Below, piece after piece: positions 24,075-32,728 of a stretch of 64,000 nt of DNA (its first letter is position 1; each line of letters begins with the position of its first letter). Made by a program: the position numbers and the translations under genes. The notes under the pieces are model-generated. The model saw only the letters and a list, made by a program, of their open reading frames with translations. It was not told where the DNA came from and did not search any database. Source of the DNA: Kitasatospora sp. NBC_00374 (GTDB lineage Bacteria > Actinomycetota > Actinomycetes > Streptomycetales > Streptomycetaceae). The stretch is taken from the NCBI RefSeq assembly GCF_041434935.1, contig NZ_CP107964.1, forward strand, positions 1,798,001 through 1,862,000. Reading direction: 5' to 3'.

Positions 24075-25514
24075 TCAGAGAATGTCGCCCGGGGCGTACT
24101 TCGCGGCCTCCGGATAGGCGTCGGCCACGGCCTGCACCCGCCGCACCACCTCGGCCACCTGCGCGCCCGCCGCGCCGGTGAACGAGAGCCGGTCCGCCAG
24201 CAGCGCGTCCAGCGCGGCCCGGTCCAGCGGGATCCGCTCGTCCGCGCCCAGCCGGTCGAGCAGCGCGTTCTCCCGGGCACCCTCGCGCATCGCGAGCGCG
24301 GAGGCGACCGCGTGCTCCTTGATGACCTCGTGCGCGACCTCCCGGCCGACCCCGGCGCGCACCGCGCCCATCAGCACCTTGGTGGTGGCGAGGAACGGCA
24401 GGTAGCGGTCCAGCTCGGCCTCGATCACGGCCGGGAAGGCGCCGAACTCGTCCAGTACGGTCAGGAAGGTCTCCAGCAGGCCGTCGAAGGCGAAGAAGGC
24501 GTCCGGCAGGGCCACCCGGCGCACGACCGAGCAGGAGACGTCGCCCTCGTTCCACTGGTCGCCGCCCAGCTCGGCGGTCATCGACGCGTAGCCGCGCAGG
24601 ATGACGGCGAGCCCGTTGACGCGCTCGCAGGAGCGGGTGTTCATCTTGTGCGGCATGGCCGAGGAACCGACCTGGCCGGCCTTGAAGCCCTCGGTGACCA
24701 GCTCGTGGCCGGCCATCAGGCGGATGGTCTTGGCCAGGCTGGACGGCGCGGCGGCGAGCTGGACGAGGGCGGTGAGCACCTCGAAGTCCAGCGAGCGCGG
24801 GTAGACCTGGCCGACGCTGGTGAGCACGTTGGCGAAGCCGAGGTGGCCGGCGACCCGCCGCTCCAGCTCGGCCAGCTTGTCGGCGTCGCCGCCGAGCAGG
24901 TCGAGCATGTCCTGCGCGGTGCCGACCGGGCCCTTGATCCCGCGCAGCGGGTAGCGGGCGAGCAGCTCCTCCAGCCGGTGGAAGGCGACCAGCAGCTCGT
25001 CCGCGACGGTCGCGAAACGCTTGCCGAGGGTGGTCGCCTGTGCGGCGACGTTGTGCGAGCGGCCGGCCATGACCAGCTCGCCGTGCTCGGCGGAGAGCCG
25101 GCCGAGACGGACCAGGACGGCGACCGTGCGGTCCCGGACGTGCTCCAGCGACTGCCGGATCTGCAGCTGCTCGACGTTCTCGGTGAGGTCCCGCGAGGTC
25201 ATGCCCTTGTGGATCTGCTCGTGCCCGGCGAGCTCGCTGAACTCCTCGATCCGGGCCTTCACATCGTGGCGGGTGATCCGCTCACGGGCGGCGATCGACT
25301 CCAGGTCGACCTGGTCGACGACCCGCTCGTAGTCGGCGACGGCGGTGGCCGGGACCTCGATGCCGAGGTCCTGCTGGGCCTTCAGGACGGCGAGCCACAG
25401 GTGGCGCTCGAGGACCACCTTGTGCTCGGGGGACCACAGCTGGGCCAGGGTCGCCGAAGCGTACCGGGAGGCCAGGACATTGGGGATCTGGGGCTTCGCG
25501 CTCACGCTTCGCAA
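24075..25514 (-). CDS. purB: Adenylosuccinate lyase
   Basis: A 479-residue fumarase/aspartase-superfamily enzyme of purine synthesis. It cleaves SAICAR and adenylosuccinate, releasing fumarate, and works as a cytosolic homotetramer. The family signature GSSAMPHKMN (about residue 290) holds the mobile catalytic serine. The other conserved regions are SRDLTENVEQLQI and MAGRSHNVAAQATTLGKR with the catalytic histidines. The start is either the TTG at 25514 or a GTG at 25505; neither has a clear ribosome binding site, so a leaderless mRNA is possible. Single gene, as usual in streptomycetes. Confidence 0.95.
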   Translation of the reverse strand: MRSVSAKPQIPNVLASRYASATLAQLWSPEHKVVLERHLWLAVLKAQQDLGIEVPATAVADYERVVDQVDLESIAARERITRHDVKARIEEFSELAGHEQIHKGMTSRDLTENVEQLQIRQSLEHVRDRTVAVLVRLGRLSAEHGELVMAGRSHNVAAQATTLGKRFATVADELLVAFHRLEELLARYPLRGIKGPVGTAQDMLDLLGGDADKLAELERRVAGHLGFANVLTSVGQVYPRSLDFEVLTALVQLAAAPSSLAKTIRLMAGHELVTEGFKAGQVGSSAMPHKMNTRSCERVNGLAVILRGYASMTAELGGDQWNEGDVSCSVVRRVALPDAFFAFDGLLETFLTVLDEFGAFPAVIEAELDRYLPFLATTKVLMGAVRAGVGREVAHEVIKEHAVASALAMREGARENALLDRLGADERIPLDRAALDALLADRLSFTGAAGAQVAEVVRRVQAVADAYPEAAKYAPGDIL

Positions 25515-25636
25515 GCCTAACAGTCGAGGTCACACCACCCGACGGCGGTACACGGGCAACCCGCCGGACGGCGCGCCGCCACACCCGCCCGGGCGGGCGC
25601 CCTCGGGCGGACGGTCTACCGGAAGCCTGACGGCCG

Positions 25637-26554
25637 TCAGAACAGCGCGTCCTGCGCGCCCGGTTCGGACGGCCGGACGCAGTCCCGCAGGCCGAGCCCC
25701 GAGCAGCCCCGGACGTCGTCCGCGGCCGCCAGCCCCCACCCGGCGAGCAACCTGGTGTCCAGCAGGAGCGGCTGGTCCTGGGGGTGCCCGTCCGCGCCCT
25801 GCGGATCGATGAACAGATGGCTGCCGATCGCCGGCCGCACCGTCCCCACCAGCGTGGCGCCGGGGCTGAGCGCGGTGACCTTCCGGTAGGCGGCCGGCGC
25901 GCCCTCGGCCAGCCCGAACAGCCCCACCTGGTCCACCACCGGGCTGTCGGGCAGCAGCTCGATCCCGTGCCCGGCCAGCAGCCGCAGCACCTCCCGACGG
26001 CAGGCGAGCAGCTCCGCACGCCGGTCGGCGACCTCGGCCAGCCCCCACCAGGCGGCGGCCTTCACGGAGCTGCGGACGCGTTCCCTGGCCAGCCCGGCCT
26101 GGGCGACGGTCAGCTCGGCCCGTCGGACGGCCGGGAGCCGTCCCCGGCCGACGAAGGTGAACACCGGGGCGGCCTGGTCGAGCAGCCGCGCGATGCCGCG
26201 GTGCTCGCCGGTCAGACCGACCTTGAGCAGCCCCGCGCCGAACCAGGCGAGGTAGAGCCGGTAGGGACGGCCGTCGTCGAGGATCTGGTCGCGGGCGAGG
26301 GCGAGCCCGGGGTCGGCCCGCTGGCAGGTCTCGCACTGGCTGCTGCCGCCCTGCGGCGCGACCTGTTCCCGGTACGGGCACCGCCGGTGCCCGCGCGAGC
26401 TCCGGACGCCGGTGCACCGGCGCGGTCCGGACACCCGCCAGCCGATCCGCAGCCCGGCGGTGATCTCCCGCGCGTGCTCCCGCTGCCAGTCGGTGGCGCC
26501 CAGTCGCGGGACGCCGTCGTGCCAGCCCAGGCCGGTGACCGTCCAGTCAGCCAT
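25637..26554 (-). CDS. DUF2797-family protein
   Basis: A 305-residue protein of uncharacterised family DUF2797. A cysteine cluster C-x(n)-C...C-x2-C around residues 47-76 (RRCTGVRSSRGHRRCPY and SQCETCQRADPG) suggests a zinc site. It is followed by YRLYLAWFGAGLLKVGLTGE, which recalls the GIY-YIG nuclease strand pattern. The rest is helical and then beta-rich. The ATG at 26554 begins MADWTVTGLGW, as homologues usually do. Function unknown. Confidence 0.85.
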   Translation of the reverse strand: MADWTVTGLGWHDGVPRLGATDWQREHAREITAGLRIGWRVSGPRRCTGVRSSRGHRRCPYREQVAPQGGSSQCETCQRADPGLALARDQILDDGRPYRLYLAWFGAGLLKVGLTGEHRGIARLLDQAAPVFTFVGRGRLPAVRRAELTVAQAGLARERVRSSVKAAAWWGLAEVADRRAELLACRREVLRLLAGHGIELLPDSPVVDQVGLFGLAEGAPAAYRKVTALSPGATLVGTVRPAIGSHLFIDPQGADGHPQDQPLLLDTRLLAGWGLAAADDVRGCSGLGLRDCVRPSEPGAQDALF

Positions 26555-26638
26555 CGCGTGCCGCTCCCCTCGCTCCGGCTGGGCAGGATAGCCGCACGGT
26601 CCGACAGCGCCGCCGGGCCTGCGGGCGGCCCGGCGGGG

Positions 26639-27079
26639 CTACCGGCCGGTGAGCAGCGGCAGGACCTGGCGGCAGAGCCGGTCGAGGGCCACCCGCTGGT
26701 CCGCGTCGAGGCTGGCGAAGGCCTCGTGCGCGCGGGTCATGTCGTCGCGGATCCGGTCGAGGATGGTGCGGCCCTCCGGGGTGATCGCGACGATCTTGAC
26801 GCGGCGGTCACCCGGCGCGGTCTCCCGGTGGGCGAGGCCGAGCGCCTCCAGCCGGTCCACGATGCCGGTCACGTTGGAGGCGTCGCAGCCGAGCCGTCCG
26901 GCCAGCGCGCGCATCGGGACCGGCTCCTGGACGGCCTTGAGCGCCTTGGCCTGCGAGGAGTTCAGCCCGTGCCGCCCCGCGGCCACCGCGAAGTCCTGGA
27001 AGTACGCCGCGCCGACGGCTGCCACCGCCTCCATCAGGTCGACGGTGGACGGAGCCGGGGTGGTCGCTGTGGTGCCCAT
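26639..27079 (-). CDS. MarR-family transcriptional regulator
   Basis: A 146-residue winged-helix regulator. The recognition part is VPMRALAGRLGCDASNVTGI with the wing APGDRRVKIVAITPEG, and the dimer helices lie at both ends. A cysteine sits in the recognition region (GCDASN), not at the OhrR position. The ATG at 27079 is chosen; its ribosome binding site is weak. No obvious target gene is divergent. The two upstream genes are read in the same direction. Confidence 0.9.
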   Translation of the reverse strand: MGTTATTPAPSTVDLMEAVAAVGAAYFQDFAVAAGRHGLNSSQAKALKAVQEPVPMRALAGRLGCDASNVTGIVDRLEALGLAHRETAPGDRRVKIVAITPEGRTILDRIRDDMTRAHEAFASLDADQRVALDRLCRQVLPLLTGR

Positions 27080-27159
27080 GTCGGCCAGGTTACGCCGAAA
27101 AGGTTCACCTGCTCCAGCTTTGACCGCGGCAAGTGCCCACGGCACCCGAACCCCGTCCG

Positions 27160-27202
27160 GGTGTCACAACGGGTGTCACGGCCGGTATCACGGCGGTGTC
27201 AC
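27160..27202. repeat. Four GGTGTCAC-type repeats at the 3' end of the DUF3037 gene
   Basis: GGTGTCAC, GGTGTCAC, GGTATCAC and GGTGTCAC start at 27160, 27172, 27184 and 27195, with a period of 11-12 bp. The last copy contains the DUF3037 stop codon. The helical-turn spacing would present the copies on one face of DNA. Confidence 0.7.
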
Positions 27203-27633
27203 AGCACCAGCAGCTCGAAGAGGTGCCGCAGCTCGCCCTCCGGGTCCGCCGTCAGCCCGGTGTGCACCGGCCCGGGCTGGACCACCGCGCTGCGCGGCGC
27301 CGTCAGCCAGCGGAACCGCCGGCCGGGGCCGTCCGCGGCCGCGGGCCCGGCGGACGGACCGCCGTCGCAGATCGCCTCGATCCCGCGCAGCGCGCGCCGG
27401 ACGCCGGCCACGTCGGCGACCGGGTCCAGCGCCAGCAGCCGCCCCTGGTCCAGGTGGGTCCTGGCCCCGAGGTAGTCGGTCCGCCGGCAGTACAGCAGGA
27501 CGCCGATGTTCACGAACTCCCCGCGCTCGACCCGCGGGACGGCGCGCAGCACCGCGTACTCGTAGTCGTGCCGCACGGCGGCCTCACCCGCCTCGTCCCG
27601 GTCCGTCGCCCCGGGTCCCATCAGTGCCTCCAT
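27199..27633 (-). CDS. DUF3037-family protein, partner of the HipA-like kinase
   Basis: A 144-residue protein with the DUF3037 signature YEYAVLRAVPRVERGEFVNI followed by GVLLYCRRTDYLGAR. The family has no known function but is often encoded right after HipA-like kinases. Here its ATG shares one base with the kinase stop (TGATG at 27635-27631), and GGAGGTGG lies inside the kinase gene, so translation is probably coupled. It could be an antitoxin, substrate or adaptor; the sequence does not decide. Confidence 0.87.
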   Translation of the reverse strand: MEALMGPGATDRDEAGEAAVRHDYEYAVLRAVPRVERGEFVNIGVLLYCRRTDYLGARTHLDQGRLLALDPVADVAGVRRALRGIEAICDGGPSAGPAAADGPGRRFRWLTAPRSAVVQPGPVHTGLTADPEGELRHLFELLVL

Positions 27634-28388
27634 CAGCCCGCCACCTCCGGCAGCCAGTCGCGTGGGCCCGCCAGCCGGGCCGTGAGCTGTGCGAGGTAGG
27701 CCTCCCGTACGCCCTGCGGGTCGGTGAAGCCCGGCTCCTCGGTCAGCCACTCGTCGGGGATCGCCTCGACCGCGCCGGCCAGCGACTCGGCGGCGAGCGG
27801 CGCCAGCTCGGCGTCGGCGGACCCGAGGTCGGGCGCGGCGGCCAGCAGGGCGTGGTCCGAGGCGTCGTACGGCCGGCCGACCCACCCGGCGGCGCCCGCC
27901 CAGTTGTGGTGGAAGATCAGGCTCGCGCCGTGGTCGATCAGCCGCAGCCCACCGGCGGCGACCAGCAGGTTGGGGTTGCGCCAGGAGCGGTCGACGTTGC
28001 CGATCAGCGCGTCGAACCAGAGCACCCGCCCGGCCAGCGCGGCGTCGACCTCGAAGCAGAGCGGATCGAAGTTGAGCGCGCCGCTGACGAAGGCCATCCC
28101 GAGGTTGACGCCGCCGCTGGCCCGCATCTGTTCCTGGATCTGCTGCTCCGGCTCGCTGCGGGCGAGCACCGGGTCCAGGTCGATCCGGACCAGCTCCGGC
28201 ACGGGCAGCCCGAGCCGCCGGCCCAGCTCCCCGGCCAGCACCTCGGCGACCAGCGCCTTGCGGCCCTGCGCGGCGCCGACCCACTTGAGGACGTACAGCC
28301 GCCGGTCGTCGGCCTCAACCAGGCCCGGCATCGAGCCGCCTTCACGCAGTGGCGTCGCATAGCGGACCGCCGTCACCTCGGAGAGCAT
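27633..28388 (-). CDS. HipA-like kinase (HipA_2 family)
   Basis: A 251-residue, compact HipA-fold kinase. It keeps the presumed ATP lysine (RLYVLKWVG, Lys35), the catalytic loop (WFDALIGNVDRSWRNPN, about 124-140, with Asp133 and Asn138/140) and the metal-binding aspartate in LRLIDHGASL (Asp152). It lacks the long N-terminal subdomain of E. coli HipA (about 440 residues). No HipB-like DNA-binding antitoxin lies beside it; instead a DUF3037 gene overlaps its stop codon. HipA relatives phosphorylate tRNA synthetases or other proteins. The role here is unknown. Confidence 0.85.
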   Translation of the reverse strand: MLSEVTAVRYATPLREGGSMPGLVEADDRRLYVLKWVGAAQGRKALVAEVLAGELGRRLGLPVPELVRIDLDPVLARSEPEQQIQEQMRASGGVNLGMAFVSGALNFDPLCFEVDAALAGRVLWFDALIGNVDRSWRNPNLLVAAGGLRLIDHGASLIFHHNWAGAAGWVGRPYDASDHALLAAAPDLGSADAELAPLAAESLAGAVEAIPDEWLTEEPGFTDPQGVREAYLAQLTARLAGPRDWLPEVAG

Positions 28389-28513
28389 CCGGCCAGCCTA
28401 CCGACCGTCAGCCCGCTGCCGGGCGCGCCTGCGGTGGCAGGGCGGCACGGTCCGTGCGAGGGTGGCGGACAACTGTCCTGATACGGCATGAACCGGCACA
28501 CAAGGGATGGACG

Positions 28514-29872
28514 ATGGAGCGACCTCGGATCCTGATCGTCGGCGGCGGTTTCGCCGGCCTGGAGTGCGCACGCCGACTGGAACGCAAGCTCTCCCCCTCG
28601 GAGGCGGAGATCTCGCTGATCGCACCGTTCAGCTACCAGCTCTACCTGCCGCTGCTCCCGCACGTCGCGGCCGGTGTGCTGACCCCGCAGTCGGTGGCCG
28701 TCTCGCTACGCCGTTCCCTGCGCCGCACCCACATCATCCCGGGCGGGGCGATCGGGGTGGATCCGCGTTCGAAGGTCTGTGTGGTCCGCAAGATCACGGA
28801 CGAGGTCACCGCAGAGAAGTACGACTACCTGGTGCTGGCCCCCGGCAGTGTGACCCGCACCTTCGACATCCCGGGCCTGACCGACTACGCCCGCGGCATG
28901 AAGACCCTCGCCGAGGCGACGTACGTCCGCGACCATGTGATCGCCCAGCTGGACCTGGCCTCGGCCACCCGGGACGAGCACGAGCGCGAGTCGCGCCTGC
29001 AGTTCGTGGTGGTCGGCGGCGGGTACGCGGGCACCGAGACCGCCGCCTGCCTGCAGCGGCTCACCACCGCCGCCAGCCGGCGCTACCCCCGGCTGGACCC
29101 GCGGCTGATCAAGTGGCATCTGATCGACATCGCACCGAAGCTGATGCCCGAGCTCGGCGACAAGCTGGGCGTCACCGCGCTGCAGATCCTGCGCGAGCGC
29201 GGGATCGAGGTCTCGCTGGGCGTCTCGGTGGCCGAGGTGGGCGCCGAGACGGTGAAGTTCACCGACGGCCGGGTGCTGCCGTGCCGGACGCTGATCTGGA
29301 CGGCCGGTGTCGCGGCCAGCCCGCTGATCGGCACCCTGGACGCGGAGACGGTCCGCGGCCGGGTCGCGGTGACGGCGGAGATGCGGGTGCCGCAGTTCGA
29401 GGGCGTCTTCGCGCTCGGCGACGCGGCGGCCGTCCCGGACCTCGCCAAGGGTGACGGGGCGGTCTGCCCGCCCACCGCCCAGCACTCCGCCCGCCAGGGC
29501 AAGGCCTGCGCCGACAACCTGGTCGCGGCGCTGCGCAACCAGCCGCTGGAGCCGTACTACCACCGGGATCTCGGCCTGGTGGTGGATCTCGGCGGCAAGG
29601 ACGCGGTGTCCAAGCCGGTCGGCGTCGAACTCCACGGCGTACCGGCCCAGTTGGTGGCCCGGGGCTACCACCTGATGGCGATGCGGACGAATGCGGCCAA
29701 GTTCCGGGTCGGCGCCAACTGGCTGCTGAACGCGACCGCCGGCGACGACTTCGTGCGCACCGGATTCCTGGCCCGCCAGCCCGCCCGGCTGCGCGACTTC
29801 GAGTACACCGACGCCTATCTGACGAAGGATCAGGTCCGCGAGCACGCCCAGGCGCTGCTCGCCAAGGGCTGA
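28514..29872 (+). CDS. NAD(P)/FAD-dependent oxidoreductase, type-II NADH dehydrogenase-like
   Basis: A 452-residue pyridine-nucleotide disulfide-oxidoreductase-fold protein of the NDH-2 group. NDH-2 enzymes pass electrons from NADH to quinone at the inner face of the membrane without pumping protons. The FAD motif is VGGGFAG (about residues 9-15) and the NAD motif VVGGGYAGTE (about 163-172). FALGDAAAV (C-terminal FAD contact) and PPTAQHSARQGK are typical. The quinone/membrane C-terminus is less hydrophobic than in classical Ndh. AAGGGATGG lies before the ATG at 28514. Single gene, divergent from the HipA-like operon. Confidence 0.88.
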   Translation: MERPRILIVGGGFAGLECARRLERKLSPSEAEISLIAPFSYQLYLPLLPHVAAGVLTPQSVAVSLRRSLRRTHIIPGGAIGVDPRSKVCVVRKITDEVTAEKYDYLVLAPGSVTRTFDIPGLTDYARGMKTLAEATYVRDHVIAQLDLASATRDEHERESRLQFVVVGGGYAGTETAACLQRLTTAASRRYPRLDPRLIKWHLIDIAPKLMPELGDKLGVTALQILRERGIEVSLGVSVAEVGAETVKFTDGRVLPCRTLIWTAGVAASPLIGTLDAETVRGRVAVTAEMRVPQFEGVFALGDAAAVPDLAKGDGAVCPPTAQHSARQGKACADNLVAALRNQPLEPYYHRDLGLVVDLGGKDAVSKPVGVELHGVPAQLVARGYHLMAMRTNAAKFRVGANWLLNATAGDDFVRTGFLARQPARLRDFEYTDAYLTKDQVREHAQALLAKG

Positions 29873-29925
29873 GACCCGGGCCCGGGGTGGAGGCCGAGAG
29901 CCCTCCGCCCCCGGCGCGGTCCACC

Positions 29926-29958
29926 GGCGCCGCCGTCCCCTTCCGGGGCGGCGGCGCC
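29926..29958. terminator. GC-rich hairpin between the NDH-2-like gene and the secreted esterase
   Basis: GGCGCCGCC-GTCCCC pairs with GGGG-CGGCGGCGCC with one bulged base, between two convergent genes. Confidence 0.7.
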
Positions 29959-30018
29959 GGCGTTCGGTGCGAGCCCAAGCGGGCACGTGTGCGGCCCGCG
30001 CGGGCAGGTGCGGGCGGG

Positions 30019-31191
30019 TCAGCTCCTGGCGGCCAGGTAGACCCCGGTGGTGTCCTTGCCCGCCGTGTTCCGGCACGACCAGTTGCCGCTCGGCTGGGCG
30101 TTGAGCAAGGTCAGGCAGCGGCCGAGGGCGAGCTGGGCGTAGTAGTTCGGGTGGAAGGACTCCTGCAGGGTGCCCTGGGTCGAGCTGCCCATGTCCAGCC
30201 AGCGGGCCCACTCGCTGGCGGTCGCGGACGGCCCGGCGGAGGAGGTGGCCAGCCTGGTCGACTTGGAGCAGACCTCACGGCCCTGCAGCAGGTCGCGCAG
30301 GTCGAGGAACTGCACGCCCTTGGCGGCGGCCACTGCGGCCAGGCCGGTGGAGATCTGCGGCACCAGCTGGTCCCGCGCCCAGTCGGCGTCCTGGTCCCAG
30401 AACGGGCAGCCGCCGGTGTTGGCCCGGCTCCAGCCGCTCTCCGGGTAGCGGTTCTCGCTGCTGCGCGGGATCGGCGACGGGTACGACTGCAGCACGATCC
30501 GGTAGCTGCCGGAGGCGTAGCCGGCCGCCGTCATGACGGCCCGGATCTCGTCGACGGACTTGCCGACGCCGGCCATCGCCCCGGCCATCTCCGCGTCCAC
30601 CGCGTCCTGCTGGTCGTCGTGGCAGTAGGAGTACCAGACCAGGTAGTCCTGGACGCAGTTGGAGATCACGTCGGCGAAGCCGAGGTCGTTCCCGCCGATC
30701 GAGAGGGTGATCAGCTTGACGTTGTACTGCCGGGCGATCCCGGCCAGTTGGTCGGCCTGCGGGGCCTCGCCCTTGTACGCCTGGCCGCCGTTGGCGGCAC
30801 GGAAGACGTTCTGGCTGACGGCGCCCGAGCAGGCCAGGTTGATCTGGGTCTGGCTGATCGTGGCGGCGCTGCGGATCTCGGCCACGTCGGAGCGGTCGCA
30901 CCCGCTCGCGTAGGTGGCGCCGTACACCCGGGCGGGGTCGTACCCGCTGCCGGTGTAGGCACGGTCGGTGCCGCTGCGGCTGCCGCTGGTGGTGAGGCTG
31001 TTGCCCTGCCAGCGTCCGGCCTCACCGGAGATGTAGCTGTCGCCCATCGACACGCTGGCGGTGGGCAGGGCCGCCTCGGCCGCACCCGCGGGGGCGGCCA
31101 GGGCGGTCAGCAGGGGCAGGACGAGCGCTGCTGCGGCCAGCAGCGCACGGGTGCGCGGAGTGCGTGGGGTTGTGCGTCGGCTCTTGGGCAC
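30019..31191 (-). CDS. Secreted SGNH/GDSL esterase
   Basis: A 390-residue exported hydrolase related to Streptomyces esterases of the SEST type. A Sec-type signal peptide spans about residues 1-38: basic MPKSRRTTPRTPRTR, a hydrophobic core, then APAGAAEA. The nucleophile is Ser52 in SMGDSYISGEAG, SIGGNDLGF is block III, and the histidine is in SFHPNYYAQ. Paired cysteines (SGCDRS, LACSG, NCVQ/SYCHDD, GGCPF, EVCS, GRC/WSC) fit extracellular disulfides. AGGAG lies before the GTG at 31191. Probably a lipase or esterase; substrate unknown. Confidence 0.92.
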   Translation of the reverse strand: MPKSRRTTPRTPRTRALLAAAALVLPLLTALAAPAGAAEAALPTASVSMGDSYISGEAGRWQGNSLTTSGSRSGTDRAYTGSGYDPARVYGATYASGCDRSDVAEIRSAATISQTQINLACSGAVSQNVFRAANGGQAYKGEAPQADQLAGIARQYNVKLITLSIGGNDLGFADVISNCVQDYLVWYSYCHDDQQDAVDAEMAGAMAGVGKSVDEIRAVMTAAGYASGSYRIVLQSYPSPIPRSSENRYPESGWSRANTGGCPFWDQDADWARDQLVPQISTGLAAVAAAKGVQFLDLRDLLQGREVCSKSTRLATSSAGPSATASEWARWLDMGSSTQGTLQESFHPNYYAQLALGRCLTLLNAQPSGNWSCRNTAGKDTTGVYLAARS

Positions 31192-31341
31192 GGCGAAACT
31201 CCTGCGAACGGCCTCGCGAAGGTGGGGTCGCGAGGCACGGGTGAGGGTGGGCCGCCGGCCGGTGGCGCGATGAATGTGACATGAGCGCGCTTGTTACCGC
31301 TAGGTATCCGACACAGGTATTTCACAGAGTTACCGGTCGGT

Positions 31342-32703
31342 TCAGATCAGTCGCGAGCCTCCGTCGCGGCCCGTCAGGATCTCCGCGAGATCGTCGGCGA
31401 GTGCGGTGGCCTCGGCGGGGGTCAGCGTCGAGACGGTGAGCCGGATCCCCGGCGGGGACTGCAGCCGGTAGCGGGCCCCGGGCGCCGGCACCCAGCCGCG
31501 CTGCACCAGGGCGGCGGTCACCCCGGACTCGTCGGGGACGGGCACCCAGACGTTCAGCCCGCTCTCCCCGTGCGCCCGGATCCCGCGCGCGGCGAGCGCC
31601 GCGAGCAGCCCTTCGCGCCGGGCGCGGTACGCGGCGGCGACGGTCTCCGGCGGCGCGGCGCCGGTCCGCCAGAGCTCGGCCACGGTGCGCTGGAGCAGCA
31701 GGCTGACCCAGCCGGTGTCGAGCCGCTGCCGGCCCAGCACCCGGTCGATAGTGTCCTGGTCCCCGAGCAGCACCGACAGCCGCAGATCCGGGGCGAACGC
31801 CTTGGCCGCCGAGCGGACCAGGGCCCAGTGGCGGGTCACCGGGCGGCCGCCGGGAGCCGCGGCGAGCGAGCAGAACGGCTGGTCGACCATGCCGTGGCCG
31901 TGGTCGTCCTCGATCAGCAGCACGCCCGGGTGTCCGGCGAGCACCGCCCGCAGCTTGGCGGCCCGGGCGGCGGTGACCACGGCCCCGGTCGGATTCTGGG
32001 CGCGGCTGGTGACGACGAGCGCCCGCGCCCCCGCGGCCAGCGCCTCGGCCACCGCGCCGGGCAGCGGCCCCTGGTCGTCCAGGGCGACCGGCAGCGCCTT
32101 CAGGCCGAGCGCGGGCAGCAGGTCGAGCACGCTGCCCCAGCCCGGGTCCTCGACGGCGACCGGGTCGCCCGGGCGCAGCCGGGCGGCCAGCACCCGTCCG
32201 ATCGCGTCCAGCGAGCCGGAGCAGACGGCGAGCGCACCCTGCGGAGCGCCGTCCTCGCGGTAGGCGGCCGCGGCCAGTTCCAGCAGCCCGGGGTCGGCGA
32301 TCGGGTGGCCGTAGAGCGTCGGATGCCGCTCGACGGCAGCCGCGGCCACGGCCAGCGCGGGGCCGAGCGGGGGCAGCAGGGCCGGGTCCGGGTTGCCGTC
32401 GGCCAGGTCACGGGCGCCGGGCGGGACGGGGATCCGGATCCGGTCGCGCGGGGCGTTCACCGGGCGGGCCCGGACCCTGCTTCCCTTGCGGCCGGCGGTC
32501 TCGATCACGCCCCGGTCGCGCAGCAGCCGGTAGGCGGCGGCCACGGTGTTGGGGTTGACGCCCAACTCCGTCGCGAGGTCGCGCAGCGGGGGGAGGGCGG
32601 TGCCGGGCGGCAGGGCGCCGCTGCCGACGGCCTGTTCGACGTCGGCGGCAATCTCGTTGGCACGCCTGCCCTGGAACCGATATTCTCCTAGCACAAACGC
32701 CAT
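31342..32703 (-). CDS. MocR-family regulator (GntR helix-turn-helix fused to aminotransferase fold)
   Basis: A 453-residue PLP-binding regulator. The GntR winged helix spans residues 1-76 (LRDLATELGVNPNTVAAAYR). A class-I aminotransferase-like domain follows, with the PLP lysine in LVRSAAKAFAPDLRLSV and the cofactor contacts SRAQNPTGAV and IEDDHGHG. MocR proteins of this layout (PdxR-like) sense pyridoxal phosphate. The ATG at 32703 directly abuts a 16-bp palindrome, implying leaderless, self-controlled expression. It diverges from a pyridoxamine-oxidase-like gene, the expected target. Confidence 0.9.
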   Translation of the reverse strand: MAFVLGEYRFQGRRANEIAADVEQAVGSGALPPGTALPPLRDLATELGVNPNTVAAAYRLLRDRGVIETAGRKGSRVRARPVNAPRDRIRIPVPPGARDLADGNPDPALLPPLGPALAVAAAAVERHPTLYGHPIADPGLLELAAAAYREDGAPQGALAVCSGSLDAIGRVLAARLRPGDPVAVEDPGWGSVLDLLPALGLKALPVALDDQGPLPGAVAEALAAGARALVVTSRAQNPTGAVVTAARAAKLRAVLAGHPGVLLIEDDHGHGMVDQPFCSLAAAPGGRPVTRHWALVRSAAKAFAPDLRLSVLLGDQDTIDRVLGRQRLDTGWVSLLLQRTVAELWRTGAAPPETVAAAYRARREGLLAALAARGIRAHGESGLNVWVPVPDESGVTAALVQRGWVPAPGARYRLQSPPGIRLTVSTLTPAEATALADDLAEILTGRDGGSRLI

Positions 32704-32719
32704 TATGCACTAGTACATA
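32704..32719. promoter_or_regulatory. Palindromic operator between the MocR gene and the FMN-protein operon
   Basis: TATGCACTAGTACATA is a 16-bp dyad with one mismatched pair. It begins at the base next to the MocR start codon and ends 9 bp before the divergent ATG at 32729. It is markedly AT-rich and probably carries both promoters' start sites. Confidence 0.6.
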
Positions 32720-32728
32720 GAGGTTGTC

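Noticed and set aside
24066..24077. Perfect palindrome TGACAGCTGTCA
   Set aside because: It overlaps the purB stop codon between convergent genes, with no promoter to control. A 12-bp palindrome can occur by chance.
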